A DNA stretch of 35,495 nucleotides from Woeseiaceae bacterium (lineage in GTDB: Bacteria > Pseudomonadota > Gammaproteobacteria > Steroidobacterales > Woeseiaceae), in contig JANQLK010000047.1 of assembly GCA_028280615.1 (NCBI GenBank), forward strand, positions 1 to 35,495, in the 5' to 3' direction. Below are positions 1 to 6,961 of this stretch, piece after piece. The notes beneath the pieces are model-generated. The model was given only the letters and a program-made list of their open reading frames with translations, ran no database searches and was not told the DNA's origin. Both the position numbers and the translations under genes were made by a program. Within the stretch, counting starts at the first letter, position 1. Each line of letters starts with the position of its first letter.

Positions 1-104
1 TTTCGCCCTGGTGAACCAAAAAGACCCTGCATAAGTATATGGCTCTCTTACCGTTATAATGAAATTTTACAGATATATTGACAGCTTGCTACAGAAGACA
101 ATTA
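1..104. other. AT-rich non-coding left edge
   Basis: No reading frame here looks like a gene. The stretch is markedly more AT-rich than the rest of the window and holds promoter-like words on the plus strand (TATAAT at 55-60, TTGACA at 78-83), but neither has a well-placed partner box. In many bacteria pilY1 follows pilX, which would lie in this direction; it does not begin within these bases. Confidence 0.4.
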
Positions 105-189
105 GCCCGCTATGACTCGTCGCCGCGCCTTGCCAGCCACAAAAATCCGCTGCCGACTGATTCAACGAATCAACCGGACAGGACACTAG
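105..189 (-). repeat. Partial, decayed copy of repeat family C at the pilX stop codon
   Basis: Read on the minus strand, the element starts with CTAG (189-186) followed by TGTCCTGTCC and keeps the core GGCTGGCAAGGCGCGGCGAC, then CATAGCGGGCTA. The same order and the identical core occur at 35363-35495 (family C, more complete). The other half of the palindrome is missing, so this is a truncated copy. The TAG of its terminal CTAG is the stop codon of pilX. The similarity is seen directly; the transposable nature is inferred. Confidence 0.7.
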
Positions 190-659
190 TTTATCGTCGG
201 CGTCTGCGGGCCGACGATGTAGAAAGCCTGGGTGTGTACCGCGCTTGCGTCGCGGTCGGCTTCGATGTTCGGGTCGCGCGCCGACACAGCCGTCGACGTC
301 GCCTGGAAGTGGTAGGCACGGACGCCGCTGCCGGAGCCGAGACTGAATGCCTTGTCGGGGACGATTGTGTCCTTCTCGTAGACGATATCCACCGAATAGG
401 TCTCACTGCCTGTTGTGCCGCCGCCGATCATCGATATTCCTGCGGCCGTCTCGAACGTGCCCAGAGTCAGCGCCCGAGCTAGACCCGTCTCGGCGGCCTG
501 GAAAGCGTTCTCATAGTTCTGGTCGTTGCGCGCCATCGCGAGTTCCGTCGTTGCCGTATTCATGCCGGAAATCGCCAGCACCGTTATGACCACGAGCAGA
601 ACCAGGCCGACGACGAGCGCCGCGCCGCGCTGCCTCGAGATGGCTGTGTTTCGATGCAT
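186..659 (-). CDS. pilX: Type IV pilus minor pilin PilX
   Basis: A 157-residue prepilin-like protein. PilX-type minor pilins join the tip/initiation complex of the type IVa pilus with PilV, PilW, FimU/FimT and the adhesin PilY1. The N-terminus has the class III leader: short basic leader ending RQRG, then the hydrophobic helix AALVVGLVLLVVITVLAI, with cleavage expected after Gly12. Residues 30-60 hold the NYENAFQAAETG segment typical of PilX/PilW proteins. It is the last gene of a five-gene minus-strand pilin run and starts 12 bp after pilW ends. Its stop codon TAG lies in the first bases of a family C repeat, so the native C-terminus may have differed by a few residues. No pilY1 follows in the window. 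Confidence 0.85.
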   Translation of the reverse strand: MHRNTAISRQRGAALVVGLVLLVVITVLAISGMNTATTELAMARNDQNYENAFQAAETGLARALTLGTFETAAGISMIGGGTTGSETYSVDIVYEKDTIVPDKAFSLGSGSGVRAYHFQATSTAVSARDPNIEADRDASAVHTQAFYIVGPQTPTIN

Positions 660-671
660 CGTCTTCGTTCC

Positions 672-1652
672 TCAGGTTCGCGAATTGCGCAGCAATATCG
701 TCTTGGAGACCTGCAGGCGCCGCTGATCGTCATTGAATACGCCGAGGTCCACGTCACCCGGCGCATAGTTGCGAGGATCGTTGATACCGACTTCGCGGTC
801 GAGTCCGCGGACCACGAGCCAGATGCGCGCCGAAATCACGCGCGCGCCCGGCAGGTATCCGGCCGCGCTCGGGTCGTAGATTTCGTCGCCCGGGTTGACG
901 TAGCGATCGACGGCGTTGTCGTCGTCGACATCGATACCGAGTTGCACCTGCAGGTTTTCCACGCCCGGAGCGACTTCCTGGTCGGTGATCGTCGAAACGC
1001 CGTTGCCGACGACGAGCATCTTGCGTCGGAGCGTCGGGATGCCCGGGATCAGGTCCGATTCCTGGGAGACGTAATAACTGCTCACCATGAGATTGTGCGT
1101 CGTTGGCGGGGAGGGGTCCGCCGGGTCGATCGGGAACGGTTCGTTGCCGTCGTCGTACAGCTGGCCCTGTACGCGGGTCGTCTGCACCTGCAGCCGGCCG
1201 GCCTGTGGCGGCTGCGGTGCCGGCGAGGCGCGCCGTACTGTAATCAGGTCCGACTGCGCCTGCGCACCGCCCTGGGCGGCACAGGGCAGATCGAAGACGT
1301 TGTTTTCGCCGTCCACCGGGAGCGCCAGGTCGAGCACCCAGCGTGTTCCGCAGTCGGCAGGTACCGAGGCGAGCCCCGCAGGATTGTCCTCGCCGGGAAG
1401 GGACCGTCCCTCGATTGCCAGGCTGCGGCTCATACGGCCCCAGTTGCTCGCCATCCTGAGGTCGGCCTCGATCGTGTTCATCGCGAACTGCGCGGTCTCC
1501 TGGACGCGCGCGATCGACTCGTTAATCGCAAAATAGTGCCGGCTCTGGCTGTAGATCTGTACCGCGCCGACGACGAGGAACGAGCCTATGGCGAGCGCCA
1601 CCATGAGTTCGACCATCGTCAGGCCGGTCTGTTTTCTCAGGCTTGCGATCAT
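672..1652 (-). CDS. pilW: Type IV pilus minor pilin PilW
   Basis: About 326 residues, the usual length for PilW. The prepilin signature is SLRKQTG/LTMVELMVALAI: short basic leader, Gly at -1 and Glu at +5 of the mature helix, as PilD (prepilin peptidase/methylase) requires. The rest is a long beta-rich C-terminal domain. PilW works with PilV, PilX and FimU in priming pilus assembly and surface adhesion. I chose the ATG at 1652 because it sits 3 bp past the pilV stop and gives a short leader; a TTG two codons earlier (1658) overlaps the pilV stop and is also possible. It lies in the minor pilin operon between pilV and pilX. Confidence 0.85.
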   Translation of the reverse strand: MIASLRKQTGLTMVELMVALAIGSFLVVGAVQIYSQSRHYFAINESIARVQETAQFAMNTIEADLRMASNWGRMSRSLAIEGRSLPGEDNPAGLASVPADCGTRWVLDLALPVDGENNVFDLPCAAQGGAQAQSDLITVRRASPAPQPPQAGRLQVQTTRVQGQLYDDGNEPFPIDPADPSPPTTHNLMVSSYYVSQESDLIPGIPTLRRKMLVVGNGVSTITDQEVAPGVENLQVQLGIDVDDDNAVDRYVNPGDEIYDPSAAGYLPGARVISARIWLVVRGLDREVGINDPRNYAPGDVDLGVFNDDQRRLQVSKTILLRNSRT

Positions 1653-1654
1653 GT

Positions 1655-2143
1655 TCAAAACGCCGGTACCGGAATCGTGACGGTGTAGTTTTGCGGCTGG
1701 CCGGGCTCACTCCAGACTACGGCTATGGTGTACTCGGGCGGCGTCGTGCTGCCGTCGAAGGTAATCTCGACGTCGCCGGCCGGCAGCGAGTCTTGCGCCT
1801 GCTGCCGCCACAGGAAAACGTCGTGGGCGGCCATCTCGGTAGTCGTGCAGTCGGCTCCCGTCGCGACACAGCCGCTGTCGACGCCCGGGTTTTCGTAGTT
1901 GATGCCGGCTGCCGGGTTGGCACGTATACGGTCCGCGACGTCGCTTGCGAGCGTGACGGCATTGTGCCTGAGCATGGACGTGCGTCCGGCCTGCATGCTC
2001 TGCACGTACAGGCTCGCAATGCCGAGCATGCCCACGGACATGATGACGAGCGCGATCAGCACCTCGATCAGGGAGAAGCCGGCCGTTCTTTTCTGTAATC
2101 GGGTCCGGGTCATGATGTGGTCGACTATCGCTGTCCGGCTCAT
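1655..2143 (-). CDS. pilV: Type IV pilus modification/minor pilin PilV
   Basis: About 162 residues. The prepilin motif is QKRTAG/FSLIEVLIALVIMS, with the conserved Glu at +5 and a hydrophobic first helix that also contains the typical MLGIASLY continuation of PilV proteins. The chosen ATG (2143) overlaps the stop of the upstream FimT-like gene as ATGA, suggesting translational coupling; an internal ATG at 2113 would give a shorter and more usual leader, so the start is uncertain. The gene overlaps or abuts pilW at its 3' end. Role: core minor pilin in pilus-tip initiation. Confidence 0.85.
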   Translation of the reverse strand: MSRTAIVDHIMTRTRLQKRTAGFSLIEVLIALVIMSVGMLGIASLYVQSMQAGRTSMLRHNAVTLASDVADRIRANPAAGINYENPGVDSGCVATGADCTTTEMAAHDVFLWRQQAQDSLPAGDVEITFDGSTTPPEYTIAVVWSEPGQPQNYTVTIPVPAF

Positions 2144-2754
2144 GGGCACGACGCGCCCGTACTGTCGATCGACTGCTGGATTCGGCCGTAGTCATGCAGC
2201 ACCGTCGAGCGGCCGAGCGGAGTGATGACGACGATCCGGGCCGTGGACCGGCTGCCAGCCGCGATCGTGTTGCCGCGCTGATCGCAGATTACCGCCGTCG
2301 TCACGGGCGGCGTGCCCGTCACGTTGCCTCGGCCAAGTCCGCTGGCCGAGAACGAGAAATACGGCTGCATGCCCGGCGTACTGACGCTCAGCCGCGCGTC
2401 CAGCGGGCCGTGCTTGCGCAGCACGACTTCGCCCGCGTCGTGAACCACGTCGCCGTTGGGGTCGAGGAACACGATCCAGCCGTCCTCGAAGGTGCCGCCG
2501 CAATCCGGATCTGCCGCCATGGCATTGGTGCTCGCGCAGATCGAAACGTTGGTCTTCGCCCGGGCGGCCTCGGAGCGCCCCAGGTAGAACGTCGAATGCA
2601 GATCGTTGGCCGCCGCCGTCATGCGGCTATTCGCCCGGAAGTCGCTCAAGTTCGGCCCGCCGATTGCAATCACCACGGCAACGATCGCCACCGTGACCAG
2701 CAGTTCGTAAAGTGTGAAGCCCGACTCGAGGCCGTTCGCGGCTCTTGCAGTCAT
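2140..2754 (-). CDS. fimT: GspH/FimT-type pseudopilin (first of two)
   Basis: Roughly 204 residues. The prepilin motif is GLESG/FTLYELLVTVAIVAVV with Glu at +5; note Tyr rather than Leu/Met at +4. The C-terminal half carries the GspH-like features SEAARAKTNVSIC, an internal Cys pair (SIC and DCGG), GWIVF and a final Cys, characteristic of FimT/FimU. FimT proteins are minor pilins; some bind DNA for natural transformation, but nothing here proves that role. The ATG at 2754 is chosen; a TTG at 2763 is an alternative. It overlaps pilV by four bases and is preceded by a second FimT-like gene. Confidence 0.82.
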   Translation of the reverse strand: MTARAANGLESGFTLYELLVTVAIVAVVIAIGGPNLSDFRANSRMTAAANDLHSTFYLGRSEAARAKTNVSICASTNAMAADPDCGGTFEDGWIVFLDPNGDVVHDAGEVVLRKHGPLDARLSVSTPGMQPYFSFSASGLGRGNVTGTPPVTTAVICDQRGNTIAAGSRSTARIVVITPLGRSTVLHDYGRIQQSIDSTGASCP

Positions 2755-2846
2755 GCCGACCAATATAGCGATTCGAAGCCCGAGCGCCCCGGGCGTCCGA
2801 CAAGCGGTCTGCTGGCGGCGATGAGTGGTAGCGCGAGGCGTCTCGT

Positions 2847-3380
2847 CTAACCATCACAGCGGTAGGGCTCTCCGTCCGGCGTTTTCTGCGCCGCGCGCGG
2901 ACGGCCCGTGTAGCTGACGACCAGCGCTCGAGGGGCGACCCGAGCGACGATGTCACAGGCCACCAGCGTGCCGTTGGTGGAGCGTCGCTGCGTGCCTCGA
3001 ACGGTGAAATCGCTGCGGTTCGCGGTCAGCCTGACGCGCGGATGTACGACGTGACGGTGCAATATGGACTCGCCGTCGTCGACGCGGGCGGGGCGGTCGC
3101 GGTCCGAATTCTCGAACAGTATCCACCCCTGGGACCAGTCTCTCGTTTCGCTGCACCGTTGCCCGTCCGCACTCGAACACAGCGACATGTAGCGGCGCCG
3201 CATGATCGACTCCGAACGCGCCCGGTGTATGGCGTGATGCAGCGCATTGATTTCGACGACCTGCCGATTGCGGGCCACGAAGCTTCCGAGCGAGGGCACG
3301 CCGACGATGAGCACGGCGGATGCGACGCTGATCGTCACGAGCAGTTCGTAAAGCGTATGACCGCGTAGCGTCGGCTGCAT
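2847..3380 (-). CDS. GspH/FimT-type pseudopilin (second, operon-leading)
   Basis: 177 residues, first gene of the pilin operon. The leader is very short: MQPTLRG/HTLYELLVTISVASAVLIV, with His instead of Phe at +1 and Glu at +5. The family signatures follow: RARSESIMRR, LCSS...RC, WSQGWILFENSD and a C-terminal Cys. It is shorter and more basic than the neighbouring FimT paralogue and clearly divergent from it. A good AGGAA ribosome site precedes the ATG by about eight bases. Two FimT-type genes at the head of one minor pilin operon suggest division of labour (one pilus-tip, one DNA-binding or accessory) but this is inference. Confidence 0.78.
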   Translation of the reverse strand: MQPTLRGHTLYELLVTISVASAVLIVGVPSLGSFVARNRQVVEINALHHAIHRARSESIMRRRYMSLCSSADGQRCSETRDWSQGWILFENSDRDRPARVDDGESILHRHVVHPRVRLTANRSDFTVRGTQRRSTNGTLVACDIVARVAPRALVVSYTGRPRAAQKTPDGEPYRCDG

Positions 3381-3508
3381 GGCGGTGTTCCTGGCGTGGG
3401 GGCTCCATGTTTGCGGATGCGGCGCGGGAGTGCTCCGCTCGAATCATGGCAATACATGTGAAATCGCGCGTGTCGCGTGCAACGATGAAAAAACCGAAAC
3501 GTCTGGTC

Positions 3509-3514
3509 TATACT
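3509..3514 (+). promoter_or_regulatory. Probable -10 box of the Fur-family gene
   Basis: TATACT lies 32 bases before the ATG at 3546 in the short divergent region between the pilin operon and the Fur-type gene. No clear -35 box is visible 16-18 bases upstream (A-rich TGAAAA), so an activator or an extended -10 may be needed. Confidence 0.4.
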
Positions 3515-3545
3515 GATCGCCTGGAGGCTTATTGGAGATCGCGCA

Positions 3546-3962
3546 ATGTCCCGTCAGGACATACTCAATTTGTTCGACCAGACCGGCATAATGCCAACTC
3601 CCCAGCGGCTCGAAGTCGCCGATGTCCTTCTCTGCAAGCCGCAGCATCTTTCCGCCGACCAGATTATCGAGCAACTCCGCTCGATGGGCAGCCGGGTGTC
3701 CAAAGCCACGGTCTACAACACGCTGAACCTGTTTGGCGAGCGCGGTATCGTTCGTGAAGTCATGGTGGATCCGATTCGCAAGTTCTACGACTCGACCACC
3801 CGGCCGCATCATCACTTCTATAACGAGGATACGGGGGAATTGTGGGATATCCCGGACGATCAGGTGACTTTCCTCGCGTTGCCGCCGCTGCCCGAAGGCA
3901 CTGAGCGAACGAGTGTCGAGTTGCTGATCCGGGTCAGAAACGGGCGCCTAGCAGTGTGTTGA
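3546..3962 (+). CDS. Fur-family transcriptional repressor (Irr-like)
   Basis: 138 residues. The N-terminal winged helix carries MPTPQRLEVADVLL and the recognition helix SKATVYNTLNLFGERG (about 52-67). The dimerisation domain holds the metal-binding run RPHHHFYNEDTGEL (about 86-99) typical of Fur/Irr proteins. No CxxC zinc motif is present, which fits the Irr-like or structural-zinc-free branch. It probably represses iron- or peroxide-related genes; the target is not visible here. GGAG (3534-3537) is well placed for the ATG. The last four codons, including the TGA, belong to the family A repeat that begins at the CTAG at 3948. Joining the flanks across the element gives a tail of Leu-Val-Ser-stop (TAA at 4122-4124) instead of Leu-Ala-Val-Cys-stop, so the insertion altered only the last residues. 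Confidence 0.85.
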   Translation: MSRQDILNLFDQTGIMPTPQRLEVADVLLCKPQHLSADQIIEQLRSMGSRVSKATVYNTLNLFGERGIVREVMVDPIRKFYDSTTRPHHHFYNEDTGELWDIPDDQVTFLALPPLPEGTERTSVELLIRVRNGRLAVC

Positions 3963-4116
3963 AAAAGCCATCCATGGCTTTTTCAACCTCACGAACTGAA
4001 AAGCGCGGTTTTCAGTTCGCTCGCATTTTCAATGGCTTATCGCCATCGAAAATGCCGGCACGTCCATGTGCCGGTAGCAGGCTGTCGAAAAACTGAGTTT
4101 TTCAACAGCCTGCTAG
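3948..4116. repeat. Family A repeat: 169-bp array of hairpins with CTAG ends
   Basis: Both ends match as an inverted repeat: CTAGCAGTGTGTTGAAAAA at the left and, on the opposite strand at the right, CTAGCAGGCTGTTGAAAAA. Inside lie successive palindromes: GTTGAAAAAGCC/GGCTTTTTCAAC (about 3957-3987), AACTGAAAA/TTTTCAGTT, ATTTTC-ATGGC/GCCAT-GAAAAT, CCGGCAC/GTGCCGG and CTGTCGAAAAAC/GTTTTTCAACAG. There is no coding capacity. It interrupts the last codons of the Fur-family gene. The structure is seen directly; calling it a MITE-like mobile element is inference. It may also act as a terminator because several stems end in T runs. Confidence 0.75.
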
Positions 4117-4122
4117 TCTCAT

Positions 4123-4143
4123 AAAGCCTCATTTCGGGCTTTT
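4123..4143 (+). terminator. Weak hairpin/T-run after the original Fur stop codon
   Basis: AAAGCC (4123-4128) pairs with GGCTTT (4137-4142) around an eight-base loop and runs into TTTT. It lies directly after the pre-insertion stop codon (4122-4124), where the Fur gene's own terminator would be expected, now displaced by the repeat. The stem is short, so this is tentative. Confidence 0.3.
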
Positions 4144-4162
4144 CCGCCGGGGCGCACGCGGC

Positions 4163-4168
4163 TATACT
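4163..4168 (+). promoter_or_regulatory. Probable -10 box of the tRNA-Thr gene
   Basis: TATACT followed at once by a very GC-rich discriminator (GCGCGCCGCCCGCG), typical of stable-RNA promoters under stringent control. A convincing -35 box is not seen. The tRNA begins about 85 bases further on, leaving a 5' leader of roughly 80 nt. Confidence 0.45.
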
Positions 4169-4256
4169 GCGCGCCGCCCGCGTGGCATCCGCAGCCGCCG
4201 GTCCGCGGCACTGCCGATCGCCGACGCCGGGGCAGCGGAATCGGAACCAGGTACAA

Positions 4257-4332
4257 GCCGGATTAGCTCAGTTGGTAGAGCATCGCATTCGTAATGCGGG
4301 GGTCAGGTGTTCGAGTCACCTATCCGGCACCA
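4257..4332 (+). tRNA. tRNA-Thr (anticodon CGT)
   Basis: A complete cloverleaf can be folded: acceptor GCCGGAT/ATCCGGC, D arm GCTC-AGTTGGTA-GAGC, anticodon arm TCGCA-TTCGTAA-TGCGG, five-base variable loop, T arm AGGTG-TTCGAGT-CACCT. The anticodon CGT reads ACG, so it is threonyl. Discriminator A and an encoded CCA (4330-4332) are present, as usual in Gammaproteobacteria. A broken copy of repeat family B begins about ten bases downstream, so this tRNA has been a neighbour of repeat insertion. Confidence 0.95.
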
Positions 4333-4342
4333 TCTGAATCGA

Positions 4343-4412
4343 CGATTCACGCCAATCGCGCCGCAGCGCGGTCACGATCCAGTGTACTGTTTGAGTCAGG
4401 TTCTAATCCGAC
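4343..4412 (-). repeat. Solo arm of repeat family B beside the tRNA
   Basis: The segment around 4347-4382 matches the right arm of the full family B copies (compare CCAATCGC...GCGGTCACGATC at 14680-14706 and 23671-23699). It ends at 4400-4412 with GGTTCTAATCC, matching the family B end GGTTCTAG. The left half of the element is missing. Several substitutions show it is older than the full copies. Its TAG supplies the stop codon of the convergent reductase-like gene. Confidence 0.6.
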
Positions 4413-5092
4413 CTTCGCAGGTGAAATTCGAAAGCCGGCCGGTCCGTGTAGCGGTTGTTGATCCAGACGATCAGCATGCCCTCGATCCAGCGCGCGTTGC
4501 GGATAGCCCCGAGATCGATCGGCTCGAGGCCCAGACCACGGCACAGCTCCGCGACGGTCTCCTTGGCCTCCGGGCTGTTGCCGGCGAGCGGAATGGACAC
4601 CGGCCCACCCGACGAGTCCGGATCCACCATCGTTCGCCAGTTCAGCGTACTGAACGCCTTGACGACGTATGCGCCGGGTGCCGCCGCCTGGATGATCTCG
4701 CCGTTCGACGTCGGAACCGAGTGTTCCAGTTCGCCGTCGGCACCGCGTCGCAACGGGTTCGTCGGATCGATCAGAATCTTGCCGGACAGATCGCCGAGCG
4801 ACGCCGTGATTTCCTCTACGAGGAGGCCCGGGACCGCCAACACCACGATGTCGGCGTCTGCGGCGGCCGCGGCGGGCGTTGTCGCGCGCGCACCGTCTCC
4901 TGAGCGCTCGACGAGAGCCCTGACCTTCGGTCGCTCCGGGTCGCGCGAGCCGTATACGATCGTGTGTCCGAGTCCCGCGAACTCGGGACCGAGCGCCCCG
5001 GCTACGTCCCCGGTGCCGATGATGGCGACGGTGTCGGCATTGGCGGCGAGGGTCGCGAATAAAAGGCTTGCTGCTGCCAGTCTCTTGAACAT
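4403..5092 (-). CDS. Exported NADP/F420-dependent oxidoreductase-like protein
   Basis: 229 residues from the ATG at 5092, which has an AGGAGA site. The N-terminus MFKRLAAASLLFATLAANA looks like a Sec signal peptide and is followed at once by a Rossmann start, TVAIIGTGDVAGALG. Further family marks are VYGSRDPE, ADIVVLAVPG, DPTNPL and VVKAFSTLNW, as in F420H2:NADP oxidoreductase/NADP-oxidoreductase coenzyme F420-dependent domain proteins. Length fits the family plus a signal peptide. An upstream extension to 5203 is open but would bury the signal peptide. If exported by Sec it must acquire a dinucleotide outside the cytosol, which is odd. The last codon and TAG stop come from a family B repeat fragment. 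Substrate unknown. Confidence 0.72.
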   Translation of the reverse strand: MFKRLAAASLLFATLAANADTVAIIGTGDVAGALGPEFAGLGHTIVYGSRDPERPKVRALVERSGDGARATTPAAAAADADIVVLAVPGLLVEEITASLGDLSGKILIDPTNPLRRGADGELEHSVPTSNGEIIQAAAPGAYVVKAFSTLNWRTMVDPDSSGGPVSIPLAGNSPEAKETVAELCRGLGLEPIDLGAIRNARWIEGMLIVWINNRYTDRPAFEFHLRRSD

Positions 5093-5273
5093 CCCATTCT
5101 CCTGTCCCGGTCGGTTGCGAGGCTGCGTGCGAAATCGGCGGCTGACCGGCACCGTGATATCGCCCCGCAACGGGTAGACCCTTCCGGCGACATGGAGGTT
5201 CACGTGATTCCGCAGGACTCGATCCAGTCGATGTCCCGCGCCGGGCGCAGCGGATGAACGTCGCCCGCGGAGG

Positions 5274-6140
5274 CTACTGCGGGTTGCGCGTCCCGCCGAG
5301 CTGGTTCGAGTCCAGGATGAGGTCGAAGCCCTGCATGTTGGCGGGGATGACGACGACGCTGCCCTGGTTGTCCGCGAATTCCTGGAGCGCGATATTGACC
5401 TCGTGCTGCAGGTACTCGGCGGTCAGGCTTTCGTTGATGATGCCGTTGGCTTCCGCGATGCCCTTGGCGCGTTCGATCTCAATCTCGGCATCTTTTTTCG
5501 CGATTTCGACCTGCACCTGCTTCGCCTCGAGCCGTTTTTCCGCCTCGACGGCATCGCGAATGGCGGCCTCGATACTCGGGTCGGTGTTCAGCGCGCGAAC
5601 GACGACGCGCGTGATCATGATATCGCCTGGATCACTGCGCTCGAGACGTGCCTGCAGCTCCTGCTGAACGTTGCCCTGCAGGAGCTCTCGCCGCTTGTGC
5701 AATTCGAGGCTGTCGATCTGGGAGACCTGCTCGTAGATCACGGAACGCGCTTCGCGTATGACCAGGCCGAATCCGGGCAGGTAGATGCCGTCCGGGCCGC
5801 GGCCGGATGCGGCGGCGTACTTGACGACCAGCTCGGACACCCGGTGGTCGGGCACCCGGTAGAAGATCGAAACGTCGAGATCCTTGAGCGACAAGTTGTC
5901 GGCGGCCTTGGGCTTAAGGTCGTCGATGTCGATCGCGATTTCCTTGGCGCTGAACTCGCGCGCCGTCGTCAGGAGCGGCATCTTGAAGTTGAGGCCCTGC
6001 TGCTGCTCGTCGTGATTGATCTTGCCGAGCGTGCGCTCGACGGCGACGTTGCCCGTTTCGACCGTGTAGGCCGACAGGTACACGAGTGCGCCGACCAGCA
6101 GCGTGGGGAAGATGACGCCGAGTGCGCTCAGACTCTTCAC
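5274..6140 (-). CDS. SPFH/Band 7 (prohibitin-like) membrane protein
   Basis: 288 residues from a GTG with a GGAGA site. One N-terminal membrane segment (about 6-26) is followed by an SPFH domain (about 28-200), including VETGNVAVERTLGKIN and SVIYEQVSQIDSLELHKRRELL, and then a Glu/Lys/Ala-rich coiled coil (about 190-235, EIAKKDAEIEIERAKGIAEA). This is the prohibitin/HflK-like layout: an inner-membrane protein forming large rings that scaffold microdomains or regulate FtsH-type proteases. No NfeD or FtsH partner is next to it, so it seems to be a single-gene unit. The upstream region has an AT-rich TATATATATCAT at about 6165-6181 on the minus strand that could be its -10. Confidence 0.85.
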   Translation of the reverse strand: MKSLSALGVIFPTLLVGALVYLSAYTVETGNVAVERTLGKINHDEQQQGLNFKMPLLTTAREFSAKEIAIDIDDLKPKAADNLSLKDLDVSIFYRVPDHRVSELVVKYAAASGRGPDGIYLPGFGLVIREARSVIYEQVSQIDSLELHKRRELLQGNVQQELQARLERSDPGDIMITRVVVRALNTDPSIEAAIRDAVEAEKRLEAKQVQVEIAKKDAEIEIERAKGIAEANGIINESLTAEYLQHEVNIALQEFADNQGSVVVIPANMQGFDLILDSNQLGGTRNPQ

Positions 6141-6611
6141 GGGATTCTCCGAAACGGGTCCATATCAATGATATATATACTGTTTTCGGATTCGCGAACG
6201 TGACGCATGTCGCGAACGCCGCGTCGCCCTGGATGGGCGACGCGACCATGATTATTCTTGACACCGCTTCTAAAGACCGCATTGTGCACCGCGGCGAACG
6301 GCAGGCGGCGCAGACTCCTGCCCGGGACCGCGAGCAGGCTGGAACCCGACGTTTTCGAGGGCACGTTGAGACAGGTACGACCGACGCGCAAGCAAGGCTC
6401 GGCCTGCCATTTCGGACCGCCGTAAGAGGTCGTGTTCCGCCTTCTACGGGACGATCGTGCGTGACCAGCGAGCACTGTGATTTCAGCAATTGACAGGCCA
6501 GCGATTCGAGCTATATTCGCGAAAAACGTTGCTAACGCCGCGGCCGGGTGCCGGCCGTCTACAGGGTCTCGAGAGAACGTTATCCGAAACGCCGTCCGAT
6601 GGGAGATGCGC
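6141..6611. other. 470-bp intergenic region, promoters only
   Basis: Bases 6141-6200 hold the leader and likely promoter of the SPFH gene. The rest contains open frames on both strands, but they overlap each other, lack ribosome sites and have Arg/Ser/Pro-rich shadow composition. TTGACA occurs at 6258-6263 without a convincing -10. I recognise no RNA gene or repeat here. Confidence 0.5.
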
Positions 6612-6842
6612 ATGGCCGATGAGCACGATTTCGATGACGACGAGTTAGATGAGCTTGACGACGTGACGCTGGACTTCGACGACGAGGCAGATGAAGCCGA
6701 TCCCGTCGATGCAAGTCCCGAATCTCGGGCGGAGCGAGCCGAGAAAGCCTGGCAGCGGCTCGATCGGCGCGGTGAGTCGCAGTGGCTGCGTGAACAGCTC
6801 GCCGACTGGGACGACTGGGATGAGACCTTCGACGCCGTTTGA
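6612..6842 (+). CDS. Small acidic protein, possibly PA3496-like
   Basis: 76 residues from the ATG at 6612 (GGGAG at 6601-6605; an ATG two codons earlier is possible). The first half is almost entirely Asp/Glu (DFDDDELDELDD, DFDDEADEAD). The second half is a helical AERAEKAWQRLDRRGESQWLREQLADWDDWDE. Short acidic proteins of this kind, with a basic central stretch and an LREQL-acidic tail, resemble the PA3496 family of unknown function. It is unlikely to be a shadow: it has a good ribosome site, a charge pattern distinct from its neighbours and a clear stop. Function unknown. Confidence 0.6.
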   Translation: MADEHDFDDDELDELDDVTLDFDDEADEADPVDASPESRAERAEKAWQRLDRRGESQWLREQLADWDDWDETFDAV

Positions 6843-6961
6843 TGCCCGCTGGCGGATTGTCGCGGCGCCGGTTCAGCAGGGCGCGTCTGACGCCCGACGG
6901 AGGCGAGGCCAGTCCGGTCACACCCGGCGCAAATGAGCGTCTGGCTCTATGAGTTCCCGCC

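Noticed and set aside
3948..4116. Possible CRISPR array because of several short palindromes in a row
   Set aside because: The palindromes differ in sequence and there are no spacers; it is a single repeat element with inverted ends.
4257..4412. tRNA as an attachment site of an integrated island
   Set aside because: No integrase, no second copy of the tRNA 3' end and no phage genes; the downstream similarity is to repeat family B only.
6137..6613. 158-residue minus-strand frame upstream of the SPFH gene
   Set aside because: Overlaps competing plus-strand frames, lacks a ribosome site and any domain; treated as intergenic.
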